Source: Gordonia terrae (GTDB lineage: Bacteria > Actinomycetota > Actinomycetes > Mycobacteriales > Mycobacteriaceae). Taken from it: DNA of 64,000 nt. The translations under genes and the position numbers were made by a program. The stretch spans positions 2,542,001 through 2,606,000 of the forward strand of contig NZ_CP016594.1 of the NCBI RefSeq assembly GCF_001698225.1, written 5' to 3'. The notes under the pieces were generated by a model, which was not told the origin of the DNA, searched no databases, and saw only the letters and a list, made by a program, of their open reading frames with translations. Shown here one piece after another: positions 17,291-26,572 of the stretch (position 1 is the first letter of the stretch; every line of letters begins with the position of its first letter).

Positions 17291-17979
17291 CCGGCCCGGC
17301 GCCCGACCAGTCGGCATCTGAACCGTCGGCTCCCGAGCGGACGACGCCGACGGTCCTCGAACAGATCGGTGGCGTCTCGGGCCTCGTCTACTCGACGGTG
17401 CCCGTGGTGGTGTTCGTCCCCGTCAACTCCTTCTTCGACCTCCGCACGGCCATCTACGCCGCACTCGGTGTGGCAGCGCTGCTCTTCGTCGTACGACTCA
17501 TACGCCGCGAACCGCTCACACCCGCGATCTCGGGCCTGCTGGGTGTAGGGATATGCGTCTTCATCGCCGACCGGGTGGGGGATGCGAAGGGCTACTTCCT
17601 CTTCGGTATCTGGAGCACCCTCGTCTACGCGATCGTCTTCGTCATCTCGATCCTGGTGCGCCGGCCCCTCATCGGTGTGGCGTGGCACCTGGTCAACGGC
17701 GAGGGGTCGAGCTGGCGCAGACAACGCTCCATCCTGCGTGCCTACGACATCGCCACGGCGCTGTGGGCGCTGCTCTTCGCGGCGCGCTACCTCACCCAAT
17801 CGGAACTGTACGACGACGGCGCGACCGGGTGGCTGGCCTTCACCCGCATCGCGATGGGGTGGCCCCTGACCGCTCTCGTGGTGCTCGCGACGATCCTGCT
17901 CGTCCGCCGCGCGCAGCGCGCCGAAGCGGCCCGCGCGGAAGCCTCGGCGGACGCCGGGATCACCGCACGATCTGCATAG
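17287..17979 (+). CDS. DUF3159 family membrane protein
   Basis: 230 residues with about six membrane helices, beginning after VLEQIGGVSGLVYSTVP and including FVPVNSFFDLRTAIYAALG, GLLGVGICVFIADRVG, GIWSTLVYAIVFVISI and WPLTALVVLATILLVRR. This is the actinobacterial DUF3159 family of unknown function. Translation starts at GTG 17287, overlapping the OB-fold gene stop, so the two are probably coupled. Its last 20 bases overlap the end of the convergent ceoC-like gene. Confidence 0.88.
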   Translation: MTGPAPDQSASEPSAPERTTPTVLEQIGGVSGLVYSTVPVVVFVPVNSFFDLRTAIYAALGVAALLFVVRLIRREPLTPAISGLLGVGICVFIADRVGDAKGYFLFGIWSTLVYAIVFVISILVRRPLIGVAWHLVNGEGSSWRRQRSILRAYDIATALWALLFAARYLTQSELYDDGATGWLAFTRIAMGWPLTALVVLATILLVRRAQRAEAARAEASADAGITARSA

Positions 17980-18622
17980 CCTCGTAGAGGGCGGGTTCGG
18001 CCTCGGTCGGCGCGATGAAGATCAGTTCGTCGCCGCCCTCGATGGGGTCGTCGCGCTGCGGGACGATCACCCGTCCGCCGCGCAGGATCGCGACGAGTGC
18101 CGCGTCCCGGGGGAGTTCCAGCTTGCGTACGGGTTTACCCGCGAGCGGCGTGTTCGACGGCAGGGTCAATTCGACCAGATTGGCCTGTCCCTGGCGGAAG
18201 GTCATCAACCGGACCAGATCGCCGACCGACACCGCCTCCTCGACGAGGGAGGCCAGCAGTCGCGGCGTCGACACGGCGACGTCGACGCCCCAGTCCTCGC
18301 CGAAGAGCCACTCGTTGCGGGGATCGTTGACGCGGGCGACCACCCGGTTGACCGCGAACTCCGTCTTCGCGAGGAGACTGACGACGAGGTTGGCCTTGTC
18401 GTCGCCGGTCGCGGCGATCATCACGTCGTAGGTCTGCAGCTGCGCGTTCTCGAGATTGGCGAGTTCGCACGCGTCGGCGAGCACCCAGTCCGCGCCGGCG
18501 ACGGCGTCGGTGTCGATGTGACCGGCGTCGCGCTCGAAAAGTGTGACCTCGTGGGCGTTCACGAGCAACTCGCGTGCGATGGAGCGCCCGACCGCGCCGG
18601 CTCCGGCGATGGCAACCTTCAC
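17960..18622 (-). CDS. ceoC: TrkA-type potassium regulator (CeoC-like), RCK_N + RCK_C
   Basis: 220 residues. The N-terminal Rossmann RCK domain starts AIAGAGAVGRSIAREL (dinucleotide motif) with acidic E30 after the second strand (TLFERD). A C-terminal RCK_C domain runs from about 140 (NLVELTLPSNTPLAGKPV, GDELIFIA). Such proteins gate potassium transporters in response to nucleotides. It is downstream of a second TrkA gene, 22 bases apart, forming a CeoB-CeoC pair as in M. tuberculosis. No TrkH/TrkG channel gene is present nearby. The GTG at 18622 gives the conserved MKVAIAG start. Confidence 0.92.
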   Translation of the reverse strand: MKVAIAGAGAVGRSIARELLVNAHEVTLFERDAGHIDTDAVAGADWVLADACELANLENAQLQTYDVMIAATGDDKANLVVSLLAKTEFAVNRVVARVNDPRNEWLFGEDWGVDVAVSTPRLLASLVEEAVSVGDLVRLMTFRQGQANLVELTLPSNTPLAGKPVRKLELPRDAALVAILRGGRVIVPQRDDPIEGGDELIFIAPTEAEPALYEAMQIVR

Positions 18623-18644
18623 TTCAGGACTCCTTCGGCCCGGA

Positions 18645-19313
18645 TCATCCGGACTCGTTCTGGGTGAACGGCTTCGCGGCGAGGCCGCGGGCGTTCTTGA
18701 GATTGTCGAGCATGACTGCCCCGTAGATCACATCATCCTGTTGGACAACGGTTTTCGCGTCGGGCAGGACCGGGCGTCCGACGCGGCTGAGGAACACGAC
18801 CCGCGCCCCGGTCTGTTCCTGGAATCGGGCGACCGAGATCCCGATCCAGGACTCGTCGACGTCGATCTGCGCGATGGCCAGCGAACCGGACGGGTCGCGC
18901 CACTCCATCGTCGTCGTCTCGCCGAGTGCCGAGACGAACCGTTCGGTCGTCCACGGCACGGTCGCCACCGTCGGGATCCCGAGACGCTCGTACACCTCGG
19001 CTCGCTTGGCGTCGTAGATGCGGGCCACGACGCGCTCGACGTCGAAGGTCTCGCGGGCCACCCGCGCCGAGATGATGTTCGAGTTGTCCCCGGACGACAC
19101 CGCGGCGAAGGCGTCGGCGTGCTCGATGCCCGCCTTGACCAGGATCTCGCGGTCGAACCCGACCCCGGTGATCGTGCGGCCCGCGAAATCGGGGCTCAAT
19201 CGCACGAACGCGCTCGGATCGCGGTCGATGATCGCGACGTCGTGTCCGCGCTTCTGCATCGCCATTGCGAGCGAGGATCCGACCCGCCCACAACCCATGA
19301 TGACCACCTGCAC
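18645..19313 (-). CDS. ceoB: TrkA-type potassium regulator (CeoB-like), RCK_N + RCK_C
   Basis: 222 residues. The Rossmann motif VVIMGCGRVGSSLA is followed by IDRD, and the C-terminal RCK_C domain covers about 145-215. The GTG at 19313 is chosen because GAGAGG is six bases upstream and the product then begins at the first strand; a GTG at 19328 would add five residues. It is divergent from the KimA-like permease with about 80 bases between starts, an arrangement that suggests common regulation of potassium uptake. Confidence 0.92.
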   Translation of the reverse strand: MQVVIMGCGRVGSSLAMAMQKRGHDVAIIDRDPSAFVRLSPDFAGRTITGVGFDREILVKAGIEHADAFAAVSSGDNSNIISARVARETFDVERVVARIYDAKRAEVYERLGIPTVATVPWTTERFVSALGETTTMEWRDPSGSLAIAQIDVDESWIGISVARFQEQTGARVVFLSRVGRPVLPDAKTVVQQDDVIYGAVMLDNLKNARGLAAKPFTQNESG

Positions 19314-19391
19314 GGCATTCCTCTCCACATGCGGCTCGTCTGCCGCGAGTCGAACCTACCCGGCTCGGCGCCGACGCTCTAGGGTTGCCTG

Positions 19392-21407
19392 GTGTCCACC
19401 GTCTCCAAGGTGTCCGTCGCGACGAAACGCCTGCTGCTCGGCAGGCCGTTCCGCAGCGACACCCTCGGTCATACCCTTCTGCCCAAGCGGATCGCCCTGC
19501 CGGTCTTCGCGTCCGACGCGATGAGCTCGGTGGCGTACGCGCCGCAGGAGATCTTCCTGGTCCTGTCCGTCGCGGGGATCAGCGCGCTCGCGTTCACGCC
19601 GTGGGTGGCGATCGCCGTTGCGATCGTCATGATCGTCGTCGTCGCGAGCTACCGGCAGAACGTGCACGCCTATCCGTCGGGTGGCGGCGACTACGAGGTG
19701 GCGACGGTCAACCTGGGACCCAACGCGGGCCTCACCGTCGGCAGCGCCCTCCTCGTGGACTACGTGCTCACGGTGGCGGTCTCGGTCACCTCCGCCGCGG
19801 AGAACATCGGCTCGGCGATCCCGTTCGTCGGTGAGCACAAGGTGTGGTTCTGCGTGGGCGCGATCATGCTGCTCGCCGCGGTGAACCTCCGCGGCATCAA
19901 GGAGTCCGGCGCCTTTCTGGCGATCCCCACCTACGGGTTCATCATCGGTGTCCTGGGCATGCTCATCTGGGGCTTCACCGAGATCTTCGTGCTCGGGCAG
20001 GACATCCATTCCGAGACCGCGGACTTCGGGATCGTGCCCGAGCAGGACAACCTCACCGGGCTGGCACTCGTCTTCCTCGTCGCCCGGTCGTTCTCGTCCG
20101 GCTGTGCGGCGCTGACCGGGGTGGAGGCCATCAGCAACGGCGTGCCGGCGTTCCGGAAACCCAAGTCGCGCAACGCCGCGACGACGCTGCTGCTGTTGGG
20201 TGCCTTCTCGATCACGCTGCTGCTGGGCATCGTCCTGCTGGCCGAGAAGATCGGCGCGAAGTACGTGATGAATCCCGAGCAGGATCTCATCGGCGCGCCC
20301 GAGGGCTATCAGCAGAAGGCGATGATCGCGCAACTCGCGCACGCGGTGTTCGACTCGTTCCCGCCCGCGTTCTTCTTCGTCGCCACCGTCACCGCCCTGA
20401 TCTTGCTGCTGGCCGCCAACACGGCCTTCAACGGGTTCCCGGTGCTGGGTTCGGTGCTCGCGCAGGACCGTTACCTCCCACGGCAGCTGCACACCCGCGG
20501 CGACCGGCTGGCGTTCAGCAACGGCATCCTGTTCCTGGCGATCGCCGCGATCATCTTCGTGGTCGCCTTCGGCGCGCAGGTGACCGCGCTGATCCAGCTC
20601 TACATCGTGGGTGTGTTCGTGTCGTTCACCCTGAGCCAGACCGGCATGGTGCGGCACTGGACGCGCCTGCTGCGCACCGAGACCGATCCGAGCGCGCGCC
20701 GCCGCATGATGCAGTCCCGGGTGGTCAACACCGTGGGCTTGGTGATGACGGCCACCGTCCTCGTCGTGGTGCTCCTGACCAAGTTCACCGAAGGGGCCTA
20801 CATCGCGGTCATCGCTATGGTCGTGCTGTTCGTGATCATGAAGCTCATCCATCACCATTACGCATCGGTGCAGCGGGAACTCGACCGCGCCGAGGAGGAC
20901 GACGAGGCCGTCCTGCCGAGCCGCACCCACTCGATCGTGCTCGTGTCCAGCCTGCACATGGCGTCCAAGCGTGCCCTGCGGTACGCGCGGGCGACCCGGC
21001 CGGACGTCCTCGAGGCGATCACGGTCAACGTCGACGACCGCGACACCCGCAAACTCGTCTCGGAATGGGAGGCCAGCGACATCACGGTCCCGCTGAAGGT
21101 CATCGCGTCGCCGTATCGCGAGATCACCCGTCCGGTCGTCGAATACGTGCGCCGGGTGCGCCGCGAGTCGCCGCGTGACGTGGTCACCGTGTTCATCCCG
21201 GAGTACGTCGTTGGACACTGGTGGGAGCAGATCCTGCACAATCAGTCGGCGCTGCGCCTCAAGGGACGCCTGCTGTTCGAACCCGGCGTCATGGTGACCT
21301 CGGTGCCGTGGCAGCTCACCTCGTCGGACCGGCGCAAGGAAGACCGTGCGTACTGGGCGCCGGGGGAGACCCGCCGCGCACTGGGCGAACCCGAACGGCG
21401 ACCGTGA
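19392..21407 (+). CDS. APC-superfamily permease, KimA-like potassium importer
   Basis: 671 residues. About 12 membrane helices fill residues 35-480 (FASDAMSSVAYAPQEIF, YPSGGGDYEVA, SALLVDYVLTVAVSV, NLRGIKESG, AANTAFNGFPVL). A C-terminal cytoplasmic domain of about 180 residues follows (HSIVLVSSLHMASKRALRYA, VPLKVIASPYREITRPV), as in Bacillus subtilis KimA (607 residues). KimA imports potassium with protons; older annotation calls this family amino-acid permease. The potassium assignment is supported by the divergent pair of TrkA regulators but is still an inference. The stop overlaps the methyltransferase start. Confidence 0.85.
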   Translation: MSTVSKVSVATKRLLLGRPFRSDTLGHTLLPKRIALPVFASDAMSSVAYAPQEIFLVLSVAGISALAFTPWVAIAVAIVMIVVVASYRQNVHAYPSGGGDYEVATVNLGPNAGLTVGSALLVDYVLTVAVSVTSAAENIGSAIPFVGEHKVWFCVGAIMLLAAVNLRGIKESGAFLAIPTYGFIIGVLGMLIWGFTEIFVLGQDIHSETADFGIVPEQDNLTGLALVFLVARSFSSGCAALTGVEAISNGVPAFRKPKSRNAATTLLLLGAFSITLLLGIVLLAEKIGAKYVMNPEQDLIGAPEGYQQKAMIAQLAHAVFDSFPPAFFFVATVTALILLLAANTAFNGFPVLGSVLAQDRYLPRQLHTRGDRLAFSNGILFLAIAAIIFVVAFGAQVTALIQLYIVGVFVSFTLSQTGMVRHWTRLLRTETDPSARRRMMQSRVVNTVGLVMTATVLVVVLLTKFTEGAYIAVIAMVVLFVIMKLIHHHYASVQRELDRAEEDDEAVLPSRTHSIVLVSSLHMASKRALRYARATRPDVLEAITVNVDDRDTRKLVSEWEASDITVPLKVIASPYREITRPVVEYVRRVRRESPRDVVTVFIPEYVVGHWWEQILHNQSALRLKGRLLFEPGVMVTSVPWQLTSSDRRKEDRAYWAPGETRRALGEPERRP

Positions 21408-22708
21408 CCGGGTCGGGATCGCCCCGCCGGGTCGAGGTCACCGTCGACCGACCGGCCAACGGCGGTGAGGCGGTGGGCCGCGCGGACGGCCGGGTCGTGT
21501 TCGTGCGCGGGGCGATCCCCGGCGAACGGGTGGTCGCCGAGATCACCGACGACCGGCACGACTCGTACTGGCGGGCCGATGCGGTGGACGTGCTCGACGC
21601 CTCACCCCATCGGGTGCCCTCACCGTGTCCGGCGGCGTCGGCCGGAGCCGGCTGCTGCGATCTCGGCCACGTGGCGCCCGATCATGCCCGGGACCTGAAA
21701 CAGGCTGTGCTGCTCGATGTCCTGGACCGGGTGGGCCATCTCCCGCGGAACGTCGTCGCGAGCACCGAGCTGGCGACCGTCGGTGTCCGGCGGCTCGGGG
21801 ACGCCGACCTCGGCTGGCGGATCCGTACCCGCCTCGCCGTGGACGGGCAGGGGCACCCGGGCCAGTCGGCGTTCCGCGGCCGGACGATCGTGACCGAGCC
21901 CTGCGTGCAGCCCGCCGCGGGGATGCTCGACGGACTCGCCGACGGTCGCTTCACCCCGCACTCCGAGCTCGCGGTCGTGCTCGACGCCGACGGCGCACGC
22001 CACGTCACCGAGCTGGCACCGGTCGAGAAGCCGCGGCGGGGCCGCGCCGACAGCCGGCGCCGCGCGCAGCAGAACCGTGTCCGGCGGTCGCGACCCCGCG
22101 CCCAGGCGATCCTCGAAGGCGGCGCGAACGCGGTGCACCGTGTCGGCGGGCGGTCCTGGGACATCCCGATCACGGGATTCTGGCAGGCGCACCGCGAAGC
22201 GCCCCGGACCTACTCCGAGACCGTCGCCGAACTCGTCGGTGCGCGTCTCGGGACGCCGCCGCGCGTGGCGTGGGATCTCTACGGCGGCGCGGGAGTGTTC
22301 GCGGGCGCGTTGCTCGACGGTCCGGGTGGCCTGGACTCCGTTCACATCGTCGATTCCGATCCGGCCGCCCTCGACGCCGCCGACCGTGCTTTCGCCGGCG
22401 AGGGCGATCGGGTGCGCACCCACAGGGGCGAGGTCGCGACCCGGATCGCGGACCTGACCGGGCGGCCCGACGTCGTCGTGCTCGACCCGCCCCGCACGGG
22501 TGCAGGCGAGCGGGTGATCACCGCGGTCGCCGACGCCCGGCCCGGCATCGTCGTCCACGTGGGCTGTGACGCAGCCCGGTTCGCACGTGATCTCGGACTC
22601 TTCGCCGAGCGCGGATTCCGCGTCGCGGAGATCCGCGGTTTCGACGCGTTCCCGCTGACACACCACGTGGAAGCGGTGGCCTGCCTCCTCCCGTCCGCGC
22701 CCGGGTGA
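21404..22708 (+). CDS. TrmA/RumA-type RNA uridine methyltransferase
   Basis: 434 residues. An N-terminal TRAM-like OB domain (about 8-65, GGEAVGRADGRVVFVRGAIPGE) is followed by a Cys cluster (PCPAASAGAGCCDLGH), which could hold an iron-sulfur cluster as in RumA. A C-terminal Rossmann methyltransferase carries DLYGGAGVFAGAL, DPPRTGAG and the catalytic-loop VGCDAARFARDL, ending in DAFPLTHHVEAVA. It should methylate C5 of a uridine in tRNA or rRNA with SAM; which one cannot be told. The GTG at 21404 overlaps the permease stop (GTGA), so translation is coupled. Confidence 0.92.
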   Translation: MTGSGSPRRVEVTVDRPANGGEAVGRADGRVVFVRGAIPGERVVAEITDDRHDSYWRADAVDVLDASPHRVPSPCPAASAGAGCCDLGHVAPDHARDLKQAVLLDVLDRVGHLPRNVVASTELATVGVRRLGDADLGWRIRTRLAVDGQGHPGQSAFRGRTIVTEPCVQPAAGMLDGLADGRFTPHSELAVVLDADGARHVTELAPVEKPRRGRADSRRRAQQNRVRRSRPRAQAILEGGANAVHRVGGRSWDIPITGFWQAHREAPRTYSETVAELVGARLGTPPRVAWDLYGGAGVFAGALLDGPGGLDSVHIVDSDPAALDAADRAFAGEGDRVRTHRGEVATRIADLTGRPDVVVLDPPRTGAGERVITAVADARPGIVVHVGCDAARFARDLGLFAERGFRVAEIRGFDAFPLTHHVEAVACLLPSAPG

Positions 22709-22859
22709 GCAACGCGGGCCCGGACGGTCCGGCGACGGCGGTGTCCCGGCCATCCGCCGGTCCGGCTCGCGACGAATGCTTCCGTAGACTGACCTGACAT
22801 GTGCCGGACGTCGTCGGCACAACAGCCGACCCGGCCTCGCGCCGGTGATGGAGGAAACG

Positions 22860-24818
22860 ATGGGTGTGCTCGACCGGATCAGCTCACCGGCCGATCTCCG
22901 GCCGCTGTCGGACGAGGAGATGGAAACCCTCGCGTCCGAGATCCGGACGTTCCTGATCGAGAAGGTCGCGGCCACCGGCGGGCACCTCGGTCCGAATCTC
23001 GGTGTCGTCGAGCTGACGCTCGGCATCCACCGGGTCTTCGACTCGCCGTCGGACGCGATCCTGTTCGACACCGGCCACCAGTGCTACGTCCACAAGATCG
23101 TCACCGGACGCAAGGACGGCTTCGATCAGCTGCGTCAGCGCGCCGGGCTCACCGGCTACCAGGAACGCGCGGAGTCCGAACACGACTGGGTGGAGTCCTC
23201 GCACGCCTCGGCGGCGCTGTCGTACGCGGACGGACTGGCGAAGTCCTTCGAGCTGACCGGTCAGTCGCACCGCACTGTGGTCGCGGTCGTCGGTGACGGC
23301 GCTCTGACGGGCGGTATGTGCTGGGAGGCGATCAACAACATCGCGGCCTGCAATCGCCCGGTGGTCATCGTCGTGAACGACAACGGGCGCTCGTATGCGC
23401 CGACGATCGGCGGTCTGGCCAGCCATCTGTCCGGGCTCCGGCTGCAGCCGGGGTACGAGAAGTTCCTCGACGAGGGGCGGCGCGTCGTCAAGCAGGTGCC
23501 CGTCGTCGGCGAACCGGCCTATGCGGTCCTGCACGGGATGAAGAGCGGACTCAAGGATCTGCTGGCCCCGCAGGCGATGTTCACCGACCTCGGTCTCAAG
23601 TACGTCGGGCCCGTGGACGGTCACGACATCGACGCGGTCGAATCGGCGCTGCGGCAGGCACGCGACTTCGGCGGACCGGTGATCGTCCACACCGTGACCC
23701 GCAAGGGCATGGGGTACGCCCACGCCGAGAACCACGTCGCCGACCTGATGCACGCCACCGGGATCATCGATCCGGTCACCGGGCGACCCACGAGTGTGTC
23801 ACCGCAGGACTGGACCGCGGTGTTCTCCGCCGCGCTGCTCGACGCCGGCGCCAACCGCCCCGACGTCGTCGCCATCACCGCAGCCATGCCCGGACCGACC
23901 GGACTCACCCCGTTCGGCGATCGCTACCCGGATCGCATGTTCGACGTCGGCATCGCCGAACAGCATGCGATGACCTCGGCGGCCGGGCTCGCCCTCGGCG
24001 GACTGCATCCGGTCGTCGCCATCTACTCGACGTTCCTCAACCGGGCATTCGACCAGCTGCTGATGGACGTCGCGCTGCTGAAGCAGCCGGTGACGCTCGT
24101 CCTCGACCGTTCCGGGATCACCGGCCCCGACGGTCCGAGCCACCACGGCATGTGGGACCTCTCGCTCATGGCGATGGTGCCCGGTCTGCGGGTGGCCGCA
24201 CCGCGGGACGCGGTCCGGCTTCGCGAGGAGTTCGACGAGGCACTCGGTGTCGCCGACGGTCCGACCGCGCTGCGGTTCTCCAAAGGCGCGGTCCCCGAGG
24301 ACATCCGGGCCGTCGAACGGCTCGACGACGGGGTCGACGTACTGCACCGGACCGACCGTGACCTCGGCCCGGCCGGCGGCGACGTGCTGATCGTCGCGGT
24401 CGGTGCGTTCTGCGGACTGGCCGTGGACACCGCCGAACGCCTCGCGCGTCAGGGCATCGACGCGACGGTCGTCGATCCGCGGTGGGTGCTGCCCGTGCCG
24501 ACATCGGTGGTCGAGGTGGCGCGCCGCCATCGGCTGGTCGTCACCCTCGAGGACGGATGCACCAGCGGCGGTGTCGGTTCCGCCGTCGCGACCGCGCTGT
24601 CGACGGCCGAGGTGCTGGTGCCGGTGCAGATCAAGGGCATCCCGCAGGAATTCGTCCCGCACTCCTCCCGGGGTGAGATCCTCGCCGATCTCGGGTTGAC
24701 CGCACAGGACCTCGCCCGGTCGATCACCGCCACGGTGTCGGGCATGCAGGCCGGGCCGGGCCTCGACCGCGCGATCCAGAACGCGCCCGACGCGGCGGAG
24801 AGCCGCGCAGAGGACTGA
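22860..24818 (+). CDS. dxs: 1-deoxy-D-xylulose-5-phosphate synthase
   Basis: 652 residues, a normal length. The thiamine-diphosphate enzyme condenses pyruvate with glyceraldehyde-3-phosphate in the first step of the MEP isoprenoid pathway. Visible motifs are [13 protein letters not shown], the ThDP motif [16 protein letters not shown], the catalytic Glu region [15 protein letters not shown] and [20 protein letters not shown]. The ATG at 22860 follows GGAGGAA by three bases. A TAGACT element at 22785-22790 is a candidate -10. It supplies precursors for decaprenyl phosphate used in arabinan and mycolyl-arabinogalactan synthesis. Confidence 0.97.
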   Translation: MGVLDRISSPADLRPLSDEEMETLASEIRTFLIEKVAATGGHLGPNLGVVELTLGIHRVFDSPSDAILFDTGHQCYVHKIVTGRKDGFDQLRQRAGLTGYQERAESEHDWVESSHASAALSYADGLAKSFELTGQSHRTVVAVVGDGALTGGMCWEAINNIAACNRPVVIVVNDNGRSYAPTIGGLASHLSGLRLQPGYEKFLDEGRRVVKQVPVVGEPAYAVLHGMKSGLKDLLAPQAMFTDLGLKYVGPVDGHDIDAVESALRQARDFGGPVIVHTVTRKGMGYAHAENHVADLMHATGIIDPVTGRPTSVSPQDWTAVFSAALLDAGANRPDVVAITAAMPGPTGLTPFGDRYPDRMFDVGIAEQHAMTSAAGLALGGLHPVVAIYSTFLNRAFDQLLMDVALLKQPVTLVLDRSGITGPDGPSHHGMWDLSLMAMVPGLRVAAPRDAVRLREEFDEALGVADGPTALRFSKGAVPEDIRAVERLDDGVDVLHRTDRDLGPAGGDVLIVAVGAFCGLAVDTAERLARQGIDATVVDPRWVLPVPTSVVEVARRHRLVVTLEDGCTSGGVGSAVATALSTAEVLVPVQIKGIPQEFVPHSSRGEILADLGLTAQDLARSITATVSGMQAGPGLDRAIQNAPDAAESRAED

Positions 24819-24848
24819 CACCCACAGCGGACTGAACGCGGCGGTTCC

Positions 24849-26011
24849 ATGCCGGACAGGTCCGGTTTGGCCGGTACCGCGGCTGGGCATTTTCACCTGG
24901 TGAACGATGACCCGCCGGCACCTACCCTCGGGGTCGAGGAGGAGTTCGTCCTGGTCGACCGGGAACCGGACGGCCGGTCGGGCGCAATCGTGAGGTGGCT
25001 GCGGCGGCATCGGCGCGCGGTCTCGACCTCGAGTTGGAGCTCACCTCCTCGCAGATCGAGATCGCGACGCCCGCGGCCGGCTCGGGTCCGGAGACCGGCG
25101 ATCACCTCCGTCGGCTACGTGACATCCTGGCCGCGGCCGCCGAGGAGGTGGGTGTCGACGTGGTCGCGTGCGGGGTGCCGCCGCGCGTGCCCGACTCGTT
25201 CCCGGTGACCGACACCGGCCGGTACCGCGCGATCGCCGACCGTTACGGAATGCTCGCCCACGAGCAGGGCATCAACGGTTGCCACGTCCACGTGGGCGTG
25301 CCCGACACCGAGACGGCGGTCGCGGTGTGCAACTGGCTGCGGCCGTGGCTACCCCTGCTGCTGGCGCTGGCGGCCAACTCGGCGATCTATCGCGACGCGG
25401 ACTCGGGCCACGCGAGTTGGCGGTCGGTGCTGTGGTCGCGGTGGCCGGCATCGGGGCCACCGCCGCATCTGCGCTCGGCCGAGCACTTCGCCGACACCGT
25501 CGAACTCCTCGTCGCGACCGGCGCGATCCTGGATCCGCACATGCTCTACTGGGATGCCCGACCGTCGGATCACCTACCCACGGTCGAGGTACGGGTCGGC
25601 GACGTGCAGATGCGGGCGGAGGAAACACAGGTCTTCGCCACCGTCGTCCGGGCCGCGGTGATGAGCGCTCTCGACGACCTACGGCACGGGGGACGACGGT
25701 CACGTTCCGGCGCGGTCCTCGATCCGGCGCTTCTGTCCGCCGCCTACTGGATCGCCGCTCACGACGGCATCGACGACCGCGCGCTGGACCCGGCGACCGG
25801 CGCTCTGATGTCCATTCGGACCCGCGTCGATCAGCTGCTCACGACCCTCGTACCCGCGCTCGACCGGCTCGGCGAACGTGAGCACGTCGAGCAGGCGCTG
25901 AGTGCGATGCGACGGGACGGTAACGGGGCCACCCGGCAGCGGCGGATCTTCGAGGAGTCCGGGTCGGCGCTCGCCGTCGTCCGGGCGGCCACGCTGCGCC
26001 GGGCCGGCTGA
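24849..26011 (+). pseudogene. Carboxylate-amine ligase (GCS2/YbdK family), frameshifted
   Basis: The family N-terminus PTLGVEEEFVLVD is encoded at about 24920-24958, but the rest (from EVAAAASARGLDLELELTSSQIEIATP to about 26011) lies in another frame. Adding one A within 24961-24966 (GGGAACC) would restore a normal sequence, VDRETGRPVGRNREVAAAA. Downstream family motifs are intact: GCHVHVGVPD, WPLLLALAANSA-like PLLLALAANSAIYRD and VEVRVGD. The family joins glutamate to an amine such as cysteine with ATP, and the metal-binding EEE is separated from the body by the shift. Either the gene is a recent pseudogene or there is a base-calling error. A GTG at 24995 could start a truncated, presumably inactive protein. 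The 5' start (24849 or 24900) is uncertain. Confidence 0.8.
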
Positions 26012-26023
26012 CCACAGCCAGGT

Positions 26024-26452
26024 TCAGCGCAGCGTCGCCAGGTTCGAGATCGACTTGTGCACATCGGCTTCCAGTACCTTGGCGACGAGCCGGCCGACCG
26101 GACCGTTGAGCAGCCCGCCGGACAACTCGGCCGAGAGGTCGAAGTGGGAGCCGTCGACGATCTCGTCGACCTTCATCGCCAGATCGATGTTCACGCCGCC
26201 GCGTCCGGTTCCGGAGAGTGCGATCAGGCGCGGCTCGTCGTAATCGGTGACCGTCCAGTGGATGACGTTGCGGAAGCCCTTGACCTTGATCAGCGACGAG
26301 ATGGTGGTTCCCTCGGCGATCGTGTCGGGCACCGGCGAACGCCAGCCGCCGAAGATGGTCATCCATTCGTCGAAGCGCGAGAGGTTGCTCGCGAGAGTCC
26401 AGGCCGCGCTGGGGTCGAGGTCGGAGTCGATGCCGACGGAGACTGTGGCCAC
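26024..26452 (-). CDS. SRPBCC-fold protein (Rv0910-type)
   Basis: 142 residues with the START/Bet v1-like pattern: an N-terminal strand ATVSVGIDSDLDPSAAW, helix SNLSRFDEWMTIF, alternating strands and a long C-terminal helix (RLVAKVLEADVHKSISNLATL). Such folds bind small hydrophobic ligands. Rv0910 homologues are labelled as toxins in databases, but no antitoxin gene is next to this one, so that label is not adopted. GGGAG lies seven bases before the GTG at 26452; the earlier ATG at 26533 lacks support. It is convergent with the frameshifted ligase. Confidence 0.82.
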   Translation of the reverse strand: MATVSVGIDSDLDPSAAWTLASNLSRFDEWMTIFGGWRSPVPDTIAEGTTISSLIKVKGFRNVIHWTVTDYDEPRLIALSGTGRGGVNIDLAMKVDEIVDGSHFDLSAELSGGLLNGPVGRLVAKVLEADVHKSISNLATLR

Positions 26453-26572
26453 AGAACTGCTCCCATCGCAGGAGGTGGTCCGCTCGGGAAGGTGACTTCC
26501 CCCGGGCGGTTCGTGCATTCGGGTGGTTCGCATTCGGGTCGTGACCGAATGTACGCGAACGACGCGGTGTGG

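Noticed and set aside
19314..19391. A c-di-AMP (ydaO-type) riboswitch ahead of the KimA-like gene
   Set aside because: Fewer than 80 bases separate the divergent starts, too short for that riboswitch.
19356..21239. Minus-strand open frame of 627 codons across the permease gene
   Set aside because: Extremely His/Asp/Arg-rich translation without any domain; it mirrors the codon bias of the plus-strand permease, which is clearly real.
26024..26452. Type II toxin label for the SRPBCC protein
   Set aside because: No antitoxin-like gene is adjacent; the fold alone does not support toxicity.
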